This document shows positions 1 through 11,171 of a stretch of 64,000 nt of DNA, in pieces. A model generated the notes under the pieces. It was not told the DNA's origin. It was given only the letters and a program-made list of their open reading frames with translations, and did no database searches. This DNA comes from Paulownia fortunei (taxonomy: Eukaryota; Streptophyta; Magnoliopsida; Lamiales; Paulowniaceae). The DNA lies in assembly GCA_019321725.1 (NCBI GenBank), contig CM033108.1, positions 9,008,060 through 9,072,059 on the forward strand, read 5' to 3'. The translations under genes and the position numbers were made by a program. Position 1 is the stretch's first letter. The number at the start of each line of letters is the position of its first letter.

Positions 1-404
1 CATTTGAACTTTGAAGATGGCATATATATAATAATCTACTTTTATGAATTATATATTTTTTTCATTGTAACAGTTTTAATCTATTTTATTTGCTATAATT
101 TTATAGAAATTTGATATTGTCACTCCAAAAAGTGATCTATGCATTCCATTTTTGACTTTATCCTTGGACACAATCCACAAATTTGCCCATCATTTAGTGA
201 GAGAATGTTGCGTGTTTTTATAACAGATACACTTCAGTTATTTTAATTTCAATTATGGTGGAGAAATATTGCCCAAAAATACTTATTATTCCGATCACAA
301 TCAATTAAATACAAAAAACTTCATTTTAATGAGTAAGCAAATTTGTATCATCATAATTGAAAAGTATGAAAATGATGGAGTTGAAATGCACGCAAAAATG
401 AATA
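1..404. other. AT-rich intergenic DNA, no gene seen
   Basis: Short open frames here are AT-rich, lack recognisable motifs and have no plausible splice partners. I see no gene, RNA or defined repeat. This stretch lies outside the duplicated unit. Confidence 0.5.
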
Positions 405-728
405 AATAAATAAATTGATCGAACAATTGACTTGGACTTACTTCCAACGGAAGGGTAGGGGTTTGAATTCTGATGGGAATCTGCGGATATATTTCAATAT
501 GGAGCAATCACTATACTGGCAGTGGGACCCTGCGATTGAAGTGTCTCGAGCGATCAGAGTTGAGCTTCTTGTGCGCATAAATGTACAGTTCTTATTGGGA
601 ACCTACGTATTGGTTGAGGCATATCCCGCTATTTACCCTTTCTAGATGCTAGGGACAGTTGTTTAGAAGGTTCAGAATTAATTCAGCGCAAGTCGAAAAT
701 ATGGGTTATAAAAAAAAAAAAAAAAAAA
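405..728 (+). mobile_element. Possible tRNA-derived SINE with poly(A) tail
   Basis: A stretch near 455-466 (GGGGTTTGAATTC) resembles the RNA polymerase III B box found in tRNA-derived SINEs. About 30 bases upstream, the segment around 428-440 could hold a weak A box. The segment ends in an 18-19 base A run at 711-728, as expected of a SINE tail. An open frame across it (to 645) has no recognisable protein similarity and is probably fortuitous. No clear target-site duplication was found, so the 5' limit is approximate. Absent from unit 2. Confidence 0.35.
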
Positions 729-1643
729 TTAGAAAATCTGGAAGAAAATAGATAGTAATTTTAAAAAAATTGGGCCCACACAAAAATTACAGTTTTAGTT
801 GATTGTAAATTCCATATAAACAGGGACGCCATTATCAGCTGGTCCATTGACCGAGTTCTCGTAAATGGCATTTGGATGATTTTGGTCTGGCGAAAGGAGG
901 ATATATGATCTGGCATGGCATTATCAACAGCCATAATAAAAAACCATGGAACTAGATTCGATGTGACAACAACTGAAAAAAAGAGGATTCGGTTAAAATC
1001 TCAAAAAGATTACATATCATTCCACTCAAGTTTAATTCAAATCCAAGTTTACATTCATTTTAAAAATAAATTTAAATAATTTTATTTTTTAAATCTAATT
1101 ATTTAATTATTTTATATTTAAAAATAAATTTTAAGTGTTTCACTCCTCAAATTCAATCACCACAATAGAAATTCAAAAATGCTTTAAGAATTTTCTTTAA
1201 GTCGAACATGAAAAACCGTAAGGGTAGAAGGGACAAAAAAAAACGGGTAATAATTTGAAAAATGATAATATACAAAACCTTGATCTCACTTATCAAAGTT
1301 GAGGCTATCGTACAATGTATGTATGTTTTTTTTATTGTTGTATTTAAAGCAAAGTAAATAAAGAGAAAATTATGGATATCATTGAGACCACAATACAAGT
1401 CCAAAAATAATTTTAAGATTTTTTTTATTAAAACTTCGAAACAAAATTTAACATATTAATATCATCACTTTTAATGAGTATTATATTAAAACAAAATAAA
1501 TAAAAAATTAAATTATCAATATCATACCACTACCTCTCAATATTATTTTTAAAAGTATAAATAATAAAATATATAAAATATGTATTTTTCTTCAGATTTC
1601 ATTTAAAATTCCATTGAAACTAATCCGCACAACTCCTAGTCCC
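729..1643. other. AT-rich upstream DNA; left edge of the duplicated unit near 1058
   Basis: No gene is visible. From about 1058 onward the sequence aligns with about 37702 onward, with small indels. This is the left boundary of the tandem duplication, and it lies in a poly-A/T-rich tract where the exact break cannot be fixed by eye. Confidence 0.5.
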
Positions 1644-1652
1644 TATATATAA
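1644..1652 (+). promoter_or_regulatory. TATA box of F-box/PP2 gene copy 1
   Basis: TATATATAA lies 58 bases upstream of the ATG at 1710, leaving room for a transcription start near 1680 and a short 5' UTR. The same box is at 38299-38307 before copy 2. Confidence 0.55.
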
Positions 1653-1709
1653 TGCTGGCCTCGCTGAGTAAGAAGATATTTGTAACGTTTTCACAAAACA
1701 GAAAGAGGA

Positions 1710-2421
1710 ATGGCGGTGGAGAGTTGCGGTGATATATACGCGCTTCCGGAGGATTGCATAGCCAAAGCGCTGTCACTCACCAGCCCTAAGGATGCTTGCC
1801 GGCTGTCGGCAGTCGCCTCCACATTCCGGTCTGCCTCCGAATCCGACACCGTTTGGGATCGCTTCTTGCCCTCCGATTATCGCGACATTATTTCCCGCGC
1901 AGTCGACGGCCCCGATTCGTTGCTCGCTAAATTCCATTCTAAGAAGGACCTCTATCTCCACCTATGTGATCAACCAATTCTCATCGATGGTGGTCGCAAG
2001 GTATATCTATTTGCTCTTCATTTTTTATCGCATCGAAATTGAGAATTTTTTTTTTTCTCAGATTGAATTTGCTTCTTACGAGATAACGGTAATTTTGAGT
2101 TTGGAGTTGGTGACGATGATTCCCATGATTATCTAGATTACGATGTGTGCTATTGAAATTGTTCTTTATTGTGTCTTTTTCACGAAATTGAATCGGATTT
2201 AGCCTAATCGCAATCTTTTTTTTTTCTTTTTTTTTAACGATGATTAAGTTTCGAAATTGTACTTTATAATATGAATCTGAAATGTTTACCGACCTTTGTA
2301 CCATGCGACGCGTTTGGTGTTGGTTGCCTTTGATTGCCTGTAAGTGTGTCATTGAAACAACAAGCACCTGTCCTTGTTTCTATCTTGATTTTCAGTTTTC
2401 ATGTTTCTGAAAATTGAAAAT

Positions 2422-2457
<36 letters not shown>

Positions 2458-4205
2458 CCAGAGAAAATGTTTCAGAGGAACATAGAAAATAGTGGTCTTT
2501 GAGAAACCAGGAACCAGTATTTTTGATTGTAATTGAGCCACAATTATGCGGTTCTCAAGTTCTGAGAAAAAGAGCTTAGGTTGTGATTGACTGTTGAAAA
2601 ATTTGAGAAATTTTTATCTACGAAAATTCTTTCGTCAATATTTAAAAAAATTCATAATATATTTTTCCACTCTTAGAAAATATATCCATCTCCAAAATTC
2701 TTTTCATAAAAAAATAATCATTGCATTTATTTTTCATTTGAATACTATTTTCAAAAAATATTTCACATCCCAATATATTAAAAAAAATTAATAAATATAT
2801 ATATCGGCAATTATTATAATTTCATCTCACATTCAAATACACTCTTAAAATTCATTCTTTTTTCTCTCCAAAATTATTTTTTTTACTTTTCTTATATCTA
2901 AAAAATGAAAGGACAAGCAATAACACTCACGCTTCAAATTGATTTTTCATCAAATTACTTATGATTTGACAATAGAATTAAACTGAATAAAATGATTGGG
3001 AGAAGAACAGGAGTAGGATCGACCATTTTCATAAATTGCGTTGAGATGGACTTTCTTTTAACATTGTAAAGTGAACAGAAATATTTTTATTTAAATTGCA
3101 AAAAGTTCTATAAGTTCTCATTTTTTCTCGTTTCTCTTGGATACTAAATGCAATTGTTGAAATTGTTTTCCTTGCTATTCTTTGACCATTCTTGTCCACT
3201 GATCTGTCCTTGGGCATATTGACCTTGCATTTTTTAATGCAACACTGAGAACATGCATGCCTATAGCTCGACGGGCTCCAATTGAGGCAGGCTTATATGT
3301 AGCCTTGATGTGGTTTCTCTCAGCTTGAGTTACGTGTTGTGCCTTTGAGTTTGTCACTCGAGCTGTTTGGTCATTAAATCCTAATGTCATTCCTAGTACA
3401 GAGCATTCTGAAATTTTGGCATGGCCATGGTATTAATTATTATAGTCTGGTCTATGCATCTGATTAACTTGCTGTATTGCTAAACAGAGCTTTTCATTGG
3501 AGAAATGGAGCGGGAAGAAATGCTACATGCTAGCTGCAAGAGAGCTCTTTATTGTATGGGGTGATACTCCTCAATATTGGCAATGGATCTCTCTTCCCGA
3601 GTCCAGGTATTTAAAGCCTCCTGCACCTTTGCATGTAAAGTAGCAACAATTGCCCTTTTCTTTCTAGTGATTTTTTCGAATAGTGATGCTAACTTATCAT
3701 TTGATTCAGGTTCTCTGAGGTGGCAGAGCTTCTTGATGTATGCTGGTTCGAAATACGGGGCAAAATAAATACCAAGATGCTGTCTTCTGGCACGAATTAT
3801 GCAGCTTATTTTGTGTTCACTTGCAAGTCAAGAGCCTTTGGATTTGAGCACCAACCTGCTGAGGCTTTTGTGGCAATCGGTGGGCATGAAAGTGAAAAAC
3901 GTACCATTTGTTTGGATCCAGATGGAGCACAGAGGCAAAGGTATCAGATTGTACCTAGGCGGATGGGGTTGTTCTACCATCGCTTAGCTCACGTACAAAG
4001 ACAGCAAGACGTGTCTATGGAGCGCAATACAGAGTACCCGAAGCAGAGAAGTGATGGATGGATGGAAGCCGAGTTGGGAGAGTTTTTTGTCAAGGGAGGA
4101 CAAGATGTTGATTTGGAGGTGAATCTGATGGAGGTGAATGGTGGCAACTGGAAGAGTGGTCTCATTATTCAAGGGATTGAGATTAGACCCAAAGAGTGTA
4201 AATAA
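1710..4205 (+). CDS. F-box protein PP2-B-like (F-box plus phloem protein 2 lectin-like domain), intact copy
   Basis: Three exons: 1710-2000, 3488-3606 and 3710-4205, all with GT-AG introns, giving 301 aa. Exon 1 encodes an N-terminal F-box (about residues 10-55; LPEDCI at 12-17, VW at 48-49), the part expected to bind SKP1 in an SCF ubiquitin ligase. Exons 2-3 encode the PP2 domain (about 98-298) with family hallmarks: [64 protein letters not shown] and a GIEIRPK end. PP2 domains of this class are thought to bind N-glycans, so the protein may select glycosylated or stress-linked targets; that is inference from the family. Length and three-exon structure fit the PP2-B group. The first intron (1487 bp) is long and AT-rich; the second is 103 bp. 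The ATG at 1710 is chosen because it directly precedes the F-box. Unlike copy 2, every exon is open. Confidence 0.9.
2001..3487 (+). other. Intron 1 of F-box/PP2 copy 1
   Basis: Begins GTATAT and ends with CAG before AGC. It contains a TA microsatellite near 2428-2455 and AT-rich sequence; open frames on the opposite strand here have no recognised motif. It aligns with 38656-40105 of copy 2. Confidence 0.8.
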
Positions 4206-5300
4206 TTAATTAGTTCATGTTTATGAGTTTCTAATTTGATTAAAGCTTCCTTGGGCATGTAATTTTGCTTGCTTTATTTTTTTCTATTTCTAATTATCAT
4301 CATCATCATTATTATTACTACTATCATTATCTCCTGACTTGTTATGACTGGACAATCATGTTAAATTTACTTGATGCCTTTGATCTTTGCCAGTAATGGG
4401 AGGACTGGCAGAGTGCAAATTCCTTCGTTGTATTTCTTTGGCTATTGATTTGATTGCGTTTTGTAATGTTTGTGGGCTATGAAATATCTGGGTGGAGTTT
4501 CTCAGTTTTAGATGAAAAGAATTTTTTTTTTTATGTTTTTATTGTAGCGTTTAAAAGTAGTAATTGAAAGTTGGGGTGTATTATTATTATTTTAAATGTG
4601 AGGAAATTTTGGAGAATTTTTTCTTTTTCTATTTAAGAAATGAAAATTTATTTTGAGGCAGTGCAGTGAGCAGCAATTTTACGGCAAGATTATACCATTT
4701 GTTCAGTTTTGTTTTCTTATTCGTTTAATTGAATCGTTATGGTCTCAACTTTCATTTGATGGACATGGAGTTGGCTATTATTTCACCTCTTTGGTGCATT
4801 TTGCTTATGTTTGGTTATGTAAAAACATAAATAATGAACTTATATATATATATATATATATAAACAGTAAGTCATGTGTTTGGTTATATAATTATCGAAG
4901 GTTGAGATTTTGAGATAAGAATTCCCTTTGTCATCCTCCAATTCTATTTATTTGGTCCTTGGATGATGTCGGGGAAAGACTAAAGAAAATATTTTCATCC
5001 TCTCATATGATTGTGCATTTTGCTTTTATATATATATATATATATATTAATTTTTTTCTCACGAAAAATTCAAACATAGCATTGCTCTTATAACATGTTT
5101 GATACAGTGACTCGAAAGATCAATCAGGTAAATGGGATTCCATCTGAAATGTTTTTTTTGTTTCAATTTTTCGGTATAGACATGGTTTGGAATAAACCTT
5201 TACTTGTTATGATTATTGTATCATTATTTGTTCTAACAACTGTAATACATAGGAAGATACTAACACATGAGGTGAACTAAAGCAGAGCTTTTACTCTTGC
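4206..5300. other. 3' flank of the F-box gene with TA microsatellites
   Basis: Presumed 3' UTR and intergenic DNA. TA dinucleotide runs occur near 4840-4861 and 5028-5047. Open frames at 4653-4913 and 5095-5280 run through microsatellite or have no recognisable motif. The first part matches 40777 onward in unit 2; similarity breaks up near 5060. Confidence 0.5.
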
Positions 5301-7250
5301 CGATAAGGGATTAAGAGTATGGGTCGGGGAGGAGTTGAATTCGCATAATCATGGGGCAAAACACAGTGGAAAATAAAAAATTAAAATATGTATAAATTAA
5401 ATTTAAACATGCAATCTCGAATTAGTAGCGATTATTGATTGTTTTCTTAAATTGCTCGCTTAATTAAAACAAAAGATTCGTGAGTATACCTGATTTAGTT
5501 GCAATCCAATTAATGACAATATTTTGAACGATTGATCATGGCCTCGGATTAGAAACCTTGATTCGCTTGAGGAATCTTCCTCTGCCGTATCCACACCACG
5601 GGCAAGTCCACGAATTAAAATCCTTGCTAAGTACTCCTTACCTTGATTCCTCGTGCTGAGGTGAACTTCTCTGCAAGAATGGATCTCCTGTGAGTAGCTA
5701 GCTGGGTTTCTGCCTGTAACACGAACAGATCATCAGGGGCCCCTGAGAGTGCTTAAGTCAGCACTTGTTCAAGAAAGAAAATAGTAACTGAACTTAAAAC
5801 TAAAATAAGCAAATAAATTGTGTTTTGTAAATAAGATGGAGGGAGTATTTATACCTGTTTAAGTGGAACATGGGCCGCCATATGCTTTTGATGTGATTTG
5901 GGCCTCATAGGCTTAAATATTTTGTTAGGTTAGTACTTGATATCTTTGAATCTCATAGGCCTCTCTTACTTGACTTGGGTCTCTAGGGCCTGATTGTTCT
6001 CTTAGGCCTAATTCGAAATATGCCCATCATAAGCCCTCCAACTCCCGAGCGAGCAACGAAGTATAGACCAATGTGGAGTTGCTGAATAATCACGGCTTTG
6101 TTTGCAGTTCTAAAGGAGTAGCATATATATGAGGGAGAGAGGCCTTGAAAGTTTTAGGCTTACTTTGAGAACCTTTATATTCAAAGACATGAGCCACCAA
6201 GGTTATTTTCCACCTTTTAGAACTTTACTTCCTATAATCCCTTTCTTCTCTGTGTAAGTCATGTTTAGGTGATTAGGTCTAATCCATAAAAAAGAACGAT
6301 AAAATGTTAAACATGGAGTCAGCGTGCGAGGGGCAAGAGTTGGGAGGAGCTGCCGCCACAGGCAAAGATGACGACAATTTTAGTAGTGGCGTGCCTAAAG
6401 TATCGGGGGTGTGGCCAAGGCTAACAAGCAGACCGAGGCTTCGTGGTCAATTGTGGGCGCTCTGCCTCGATCACTGAGCCCATCTCGACTGTTGGCTGAG
6501 GTATGCCTGTCTTGATCGTTGGGCCTATCTCGACTGCTGGCTGAGGTATGCTTGCCTCGGCCATTGGGGCTTACCCATCGAGTAGATTTTCCATCCCTCC
6601 CGACCCCTTTCTGTTAGAAGTCATTTAATATTATGGCATTTGTGTCAACTAGCTTACCCCTAACTCTTTTATGTTTTTTTGTGGGGTTTAAATGTCATTT
6701 AGGGAAGTTAGGTCTTCTGATCGAGTTGTGTAGTTTTCAGTCTCTTTTTCACGTGAGAAAAGTGATCAGGGAGTCATACTTTTATTTCTTCCTGGGGTAC
6801 GTGGAAGGAGAAGTTCTTTTATGTGAGAGATGAGGCATGAGGTTTTTCTTGAGAGTGGAATGAGTCTCTAGCTGTGTACCCTTCTTATTGGGCCTATAAG
6901 GACTTCAAGAAGCATTGTGTTTTTGCTGTGTTGTTTGATAAGCCTTTTGATATTGGCTGCTTGTTTTCAGGTTGTAGCATAAGCTTTTACACTTATACTT
7001 CATGTATGCTCGTTATGATTATCATCTTGCTTTCTCATACTTGCTCTTTATACTTGAAGACAGATGTTGCTGTAGTGTTTTGCGCACAAGAATGCGAGCG
7101 TGTTTAGCCACCATAGTGCATGCCCACCTTCCAGTAGGGTTGATGTAGATAGAGATAGGTGTCTTCTATCTAGGCGCACTGTGGATGAGCCAAGATCATC
7201 CTCTTGAGGTGGTGAGATGAGAGGTGATGGCCAGACTGATGCTCCCCTGC
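5301..7250 (-). repeat. Degenerate LTR-like repeat, unit 1 copy
   Basis: A repetitive segment, shared with about 41880-43860, that I could not assign to a named family. On the minus strand it has a TATA box in a promoter-like setting (TATAAATA, plus-strand 5846-5853). Around 6000-6600 it becomes GC-richer and contains 45-bp tandem repeats. Short open frames (6633-6833, 6874-7107) have no recognisable motif. An LTR or LTR-retroelement leader is the best guess; no terminal repeats or target duplication were found. Confidence 0.3.
6496..6590. repeat. Two tandem copies of a 45-bp unit
   Basis: CTGAGGTATGC recurs at 6496 and 6541, with a related TCTCGACTG...GGC stretch in each unit. The same 45-bp spacing occurs in unit 2 at 43026 and 43071, so the repeat predates the large duplication. 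Confidence 0.6.
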
Positions 7251-7253
7251 TAG

Positions 7254-7520
7254 TTGCAGGAAAGGGAAGAGGCTTGGGAGAGCTCGAATAAATCTCTTCC
7301 GCAATGCAGATTTGGAGATAATGTATTTACTTTTGGAATCAATGAGCTTGAGAGAATTCAGTCATATTGGGGTACCGAAGATGCTATCTTGGGTTTCTTC
7401 AAGACTTGGAATATAGCTAGCAAGAAGGATGTCTCTTGCTTAAGTAAAATGCCAGTAGCCACCTTAGAAGCTTTGGTAGTCGGAGATCTAGCTCGGGTAA
7501 GCTTTCTAGCTTTTACTTAG
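7254..7520 (+). CDS. Hypothetical open frame in a repeat, possibly a retroelement gag-like exon
   Basis: An 88-codon frame that opens at an alternative start, so the true 5' end is unknown. It reads NKSLPQCRFGDN...ELERIQSYWGTEDAILGFF...MPVATLEALVVGDLAR and then meets GTAAGC, a good splice donor, suggesting a real exon ends near 7497. Sequence resuming near 7570 (AITLMSVLSCQAA in one frame) could be the next exon but is soon broken by stops. The unit 2 homologue (about 43850-44100) has an in-frame stop. I do not recognise the family; the repeat context suggests a transposable-element protein rather than a host gene. Confidence 0.3.
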   Translation: MQEREEAWESSNKSLPQCRFGDNVFTFGINELERIQSYWGTEDAILGFFKTWNIASKKDVSCLSKMPVATLEALVVGDLARVSFLAFT

Positions 7521-7587
7521 TGAGATTGCTTTACTCTTCTTATTCTAATGAGTTTGTTGCATACACGAGAAGCTATTACTTTGATGT

Positions 7588-8901
7588 CGGTACTAAGCTG
7601 CCAAGCTGCTAGCTCTAGTCAGATGGCGGATCACCACGTCACTACTAAGAGGAAGACTGCGAGTGAGATTGCGATTCTAGAGAATGTAGAGGAGTAGACA
7701 GAGGAGTCTGAGATCTTAGCTATGAGATTTGACCATGAGATACCAATTAGTGAGTTGTTTCTCAAGACTAAGGCTGGAGAGCGCTTTACAACCAAGACGA
7801 GGGCTACTGGTATTAGTACCGTAAGGCATTTGAGGAGTTCGATGTGGTAGTGACGGAGAGAGATGAGGCCATCTATGACTAGATTGTCCGAATATGTCGG
7901 TATGTCGGCCTACCTTAAGAAACTCTTAACTCAAAGAGTTGTGAATATTCTGGGGTAAAATGTGCCTTGTTGGTAAGTGCGATTACAAATGTTGTAACAC
8001 TAAGTATGAACATCGTGAAGTCAGTTCATGTATTTATTATATGCATATTTTTGAGTTTGATTCTTTTTCATATATTGCGTCATGATTAGGCATATTTTTA
8101 GAGACATTTTATTAATTTGTGGGGTAGTGAAAATCAGAATAATTGATTTTGATTTTGTTAATTGAAAATGGATAGCAATTAATCTTTTAATCTCTTTATT
8201 TTTTGGAGAGAGAAACTGTGGAGTTGGAAACTGAAAAGAGAATAGATCTGTGGATATATTTATTACTAATTTATATGAGATTTAGGGTTTTTTATTGATG
8301 AGGATTTAAATTCAAAGTGTCACACACTTCTTCACTTGGACTCTAATCCTATTGATATTATTTTTCTGCACTCTCTCTCTTTATTCTCGTGCTTCTAACA
8401 TTATCTTGCAAAGAGAAATTCTTGTGTCCACTATGATAAATATCGATGAAGAAACACTTACTTCCATAGTGATTAAGATCATAGGGACTTCAAGAAAATT
8501 TTTGATACTGCAGGTCAGAAGAAAAAAAATATTGGGACATTTGGTGCCAACACTCATGTAGGTGAGGAGGTTCAGTCTTATAGAGGTGATGTCGAAACAC
8601 CACTTAACAACACCTTAGATGTAAAAGAGAAAAGAACGAAGAAGAGTAAATGTTACTTTGACTATGAGCATTGGAGAAATTTTGGTCTAGTTTTGAATAT
8701 GGTTCCGAAGATAAATTTGGAGACAAGGTGCTTACAAGTTCTATCCACAAAGCTGCTACTAAATCTAAGGAGTCATCCTCATCAAAAAACTTATCTAAAT
8801 CCACTAGGAACTCATTTGGCTCCAAACAGAACCAAATTCTAATGTTGTATCACAAGGGCAGTCTGAATCAAGTGGAAATAGTGCTGGATCAAGTGGTGTT
8901 G
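7588..8901. repeat. Tract identical to 44167-45480 (1314 bp)
   Basis: Reading the two copies side by side at a constant offset of 36579, I find no substitution or indel. The first differences are at 7587 (T against G) and at 8902 onward. Sequence just outside differs by several percent. The tract contains AT-rich DNA, an open frame at 8352-8561 and the start of the transposon-protein remnant. Confidence 0.75.
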
Positions 8902-10035
8902 TGGGAGATGTTACAGGAAATGTTTCAACATCCACATAGAGGGAGTAGGCAGATGAAAGTGAAGATGAGAGCGAGGCAGAACCAGAAGATATAGAAAATG
9001 AGGGGCCATCAAACTTTGAAATTGAGATAAGTAAAGCTTATCACGTGTTTTATACTGTTGATAATCAGACTCATAAGGGTGTGATAATGCAATTTGCTTA
9101 AATCTATTTGTAATAAAAGGTCTACTAAGTATGAGAGAGTCTATATTAGAAAAAAGGGTTTATCAGTTCACTCCTGTTGTGATTAATAAGGTTTTTTGGG
9201 ACATTTAGCCTTGAGAATGACAATGTTCTAGAAAATATAGACCTGATTGCTACAACACTAAGTGGCAACACTATAAAAGCTTGGTTGAGTATTAAGAACT
9301 TTCTTGCTAAATACCTTATAGTCACATATGCCATTTTACATAAATTGGCCATTAGTAATTGGACTCCATCAACTAACACCACTGTTGTGGTACAAGATTA
9401 GGCTATTTTTATATATAGCATTGGCATAAGGAGACCTTATGGTATTGGCAACAACTAATCTTTGGCATTGTAACTAAACAGACTAGGACAAAAAGTTCTT
9501 ATAGTATTATTCCATTCCCTTCTCTCACTTATAGTTTACTAACCTCTGAGGCTATTGATAAGAAACTAAGGATTTGGAGGAACTCGTTGGTCTTATGTGG
9601 ATATCACCAAAGTTAGTAGGAGATGCTCATTTCAATAACTTGCTTGAATCTGACAAGGGTAAGGAACATGTTCAGGATATTGCTACTAATGTTGCACCAA
9701 GTGTTGCAACATCCCATGCCTATCTCGCTTATCTAGAATATGAATTGGTAAAAATTCGTGAGCAAATCCAAACATGGACTAGAAAAAAGGAAAAAAAATG
9801 TATAAAACTGCTCAAACTGAGGGTCTTTCTTTGCATCCTTTTGGTTAAAAGGGGGAGAAATAGTGCCCATGGAGAGTCGGAGTAGGATGCTGAATCTAGA
9901 ATGAGATAGAATAAAAGGACAATACAGATGAAGATGAACATGACGATGAATCTGAAGAAGAAACCAAGAAAATAGATGAAGAGGATGAGAATGAGATAGA
10001 TGGAGACAATGATGAATGATCTAATGCTCATCACT
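8640..10035 (+). pseudogene. Degenerate plant transposon-type protein, unit 1 copy
   Basis: A broken plus-strand coding region. It starts with a Ser/Lys-rich segment (from 8671: EKFWSSFEYGSEDKFGDKV), continues after a frame change as a Ser/Gly-rich and acidic segment (ESEDESEAEPEDIENEGP near 8955-9015), then gives IKAWLSIKNFLAKYL...ILHKLAISNWTPSTNTT near 9275-9385. That last part resembles the 'putative plant transposon protein' domain common in plant repeat-encoded proteins. The C-terminal part (9574-9760, HFNNLLESDKGKEHV) is followed by an Asp/Glu-rich tail around 9930-10010. Several stops and frameshifts interrupt it, so no product is expected. Confidence 0.45.
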
Positions 10036-10228
10036 ATTTTTATGGTTTTGATGGATATTTTCTATTTTTATGTTATTTGGTTGATTTATGCAAGGAAAGT
10101 AATACCAGTCTGACTTAATTATGTTGATGTGATCAAAAGTGTTGCAATATGTTTGTACTAGTTAAAACCTGTTGTTACCTTAGGGGGAGCACAATGGTGT
10201 TTTGACAAAAAATGCCAAATGGGGAAAA

Positions 10229-11166
10229 TGTTAATGTCTAAATGTTGGCATTTATAGTACTTATAAATTTGCACTATAGACATGTGTTACACGAGGTGTT
10301 GCAATAATAACATTACATGATTTAATTAATTAATTATTTAAATTAATTATATTTAATCTATGTAAGTGTTCATAATTCAAGGATATTCGAGATACTTATC
10401 TTAAGTATATGTAAAATCAAATTAAAGAAAAACGTGTTAAATGAGAAGATATGCTTGACTTAGTTAGATAAGGAAAGAGAATATCTTGGAGGATCTTCAA
10501 GATAAGGCAACAAATCAATATAATGACCTGCAGGTTTCCATAATTCAAGTATATTCGAGATATTTATCTTAAAGTATGTTACAAAATCAAATTGAAGAAA
10601 AACGTGTGAATGAGAGGATAAGCTTGATTTGGTTTGATAAGTGAAGGATCATCAAGATAAGGTAATAAATTAAGATAATGATCTATTCTTGATATACAGC
10701 AATCAACACTCGGTCTGAGGGGATTCTGGCTGGAATTAAACATGTTGCATAGTAAAAGTCTTTAGCTTGAAAAAATGATGTGGATGAACAGTATTATACA
10801 ACCAGTGATTCAAGATTGAGGCGAGTTGACTCACATATATTCTTCGGACAATAAAGTGCAAGTCTTTGAGAGATGACCGCATCAGCCATATGAAGGAGTT
10901 CAGAGCTGGAGAGAGTCTAGCAGTGCTGATTAAAGTCGAGGGGAGTATGAAGAAATAACTAATTTGTGGAATGCATAGAATGATCTTCAATTTGAGTGAG
11001 AGTCTTTAAATTGATTTAATTTCATATATTATATTTTGAAAAATTAATATTAATTAGTAGATTATTTTTTTTCTAAGCGTGGCCTCGATCATATAGGATA
11101 CTTTTATATCTGAAGTACGCTAAAATTCCTTGTGTCTATTTCACATTCTTGTTGCGTGTTCAACTT
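10229..11166 (+). repeat. Candidate 3' LTR of the plus-strand element, unit 1 copy
   Basis: Preceded by purine-rich tracts (TTAGGGGGAG near 10180, AAATGGGGAAAATG at 10217-10230), it begins TGTTAATGTC, the kind of start seen in copia-type LTRs. Matching copies start at 26933 and 46808. It holds an imperfect tandem repeat of about 168 bp. No partner 5' LTR was found in the window. Confidence 0.35.
10370..10690. repeat. Imperfect tandem repeat, two units of about 168 bp
   Basis: CATAATTCAAGGATATTCGA at about 10370 and CATAATTCAAGTATATTCGA at about 10540 begin two similar units, each with GAAGAAAAACGTGT-like and ATCTTC/ATC-AAGATAAGG stretches. The same pair is present in the copies at about 27070-27385 and 46950-47250. 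Confidence 0.6.
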
Positions 11167-11171
11167 GATGT

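Noticed and set aside
1773..1961. Antisense open frame across F-box exon 1 (also 38428-38616)
   Set aside because: Shadow of the conserved sense exon; no independent motif.
1981..2367. 128-aa minus-strand frame in intron 1 (also 38680-39015)
   Set aside because: Lies within the intron, has low-complexity Lys-rich content, and is not preserved in length between copies.
3029..3390. Minus-strand frames near the end of intron 1
   Set aside because: No recognised motif, and disrupted differently in copy 2.
8516..8560. TTTGGTGCCAACAC considered as a second primer-binding site
   Set aside because: Does not match a common tRNA primer complement well, and no LTR end lies next to it.
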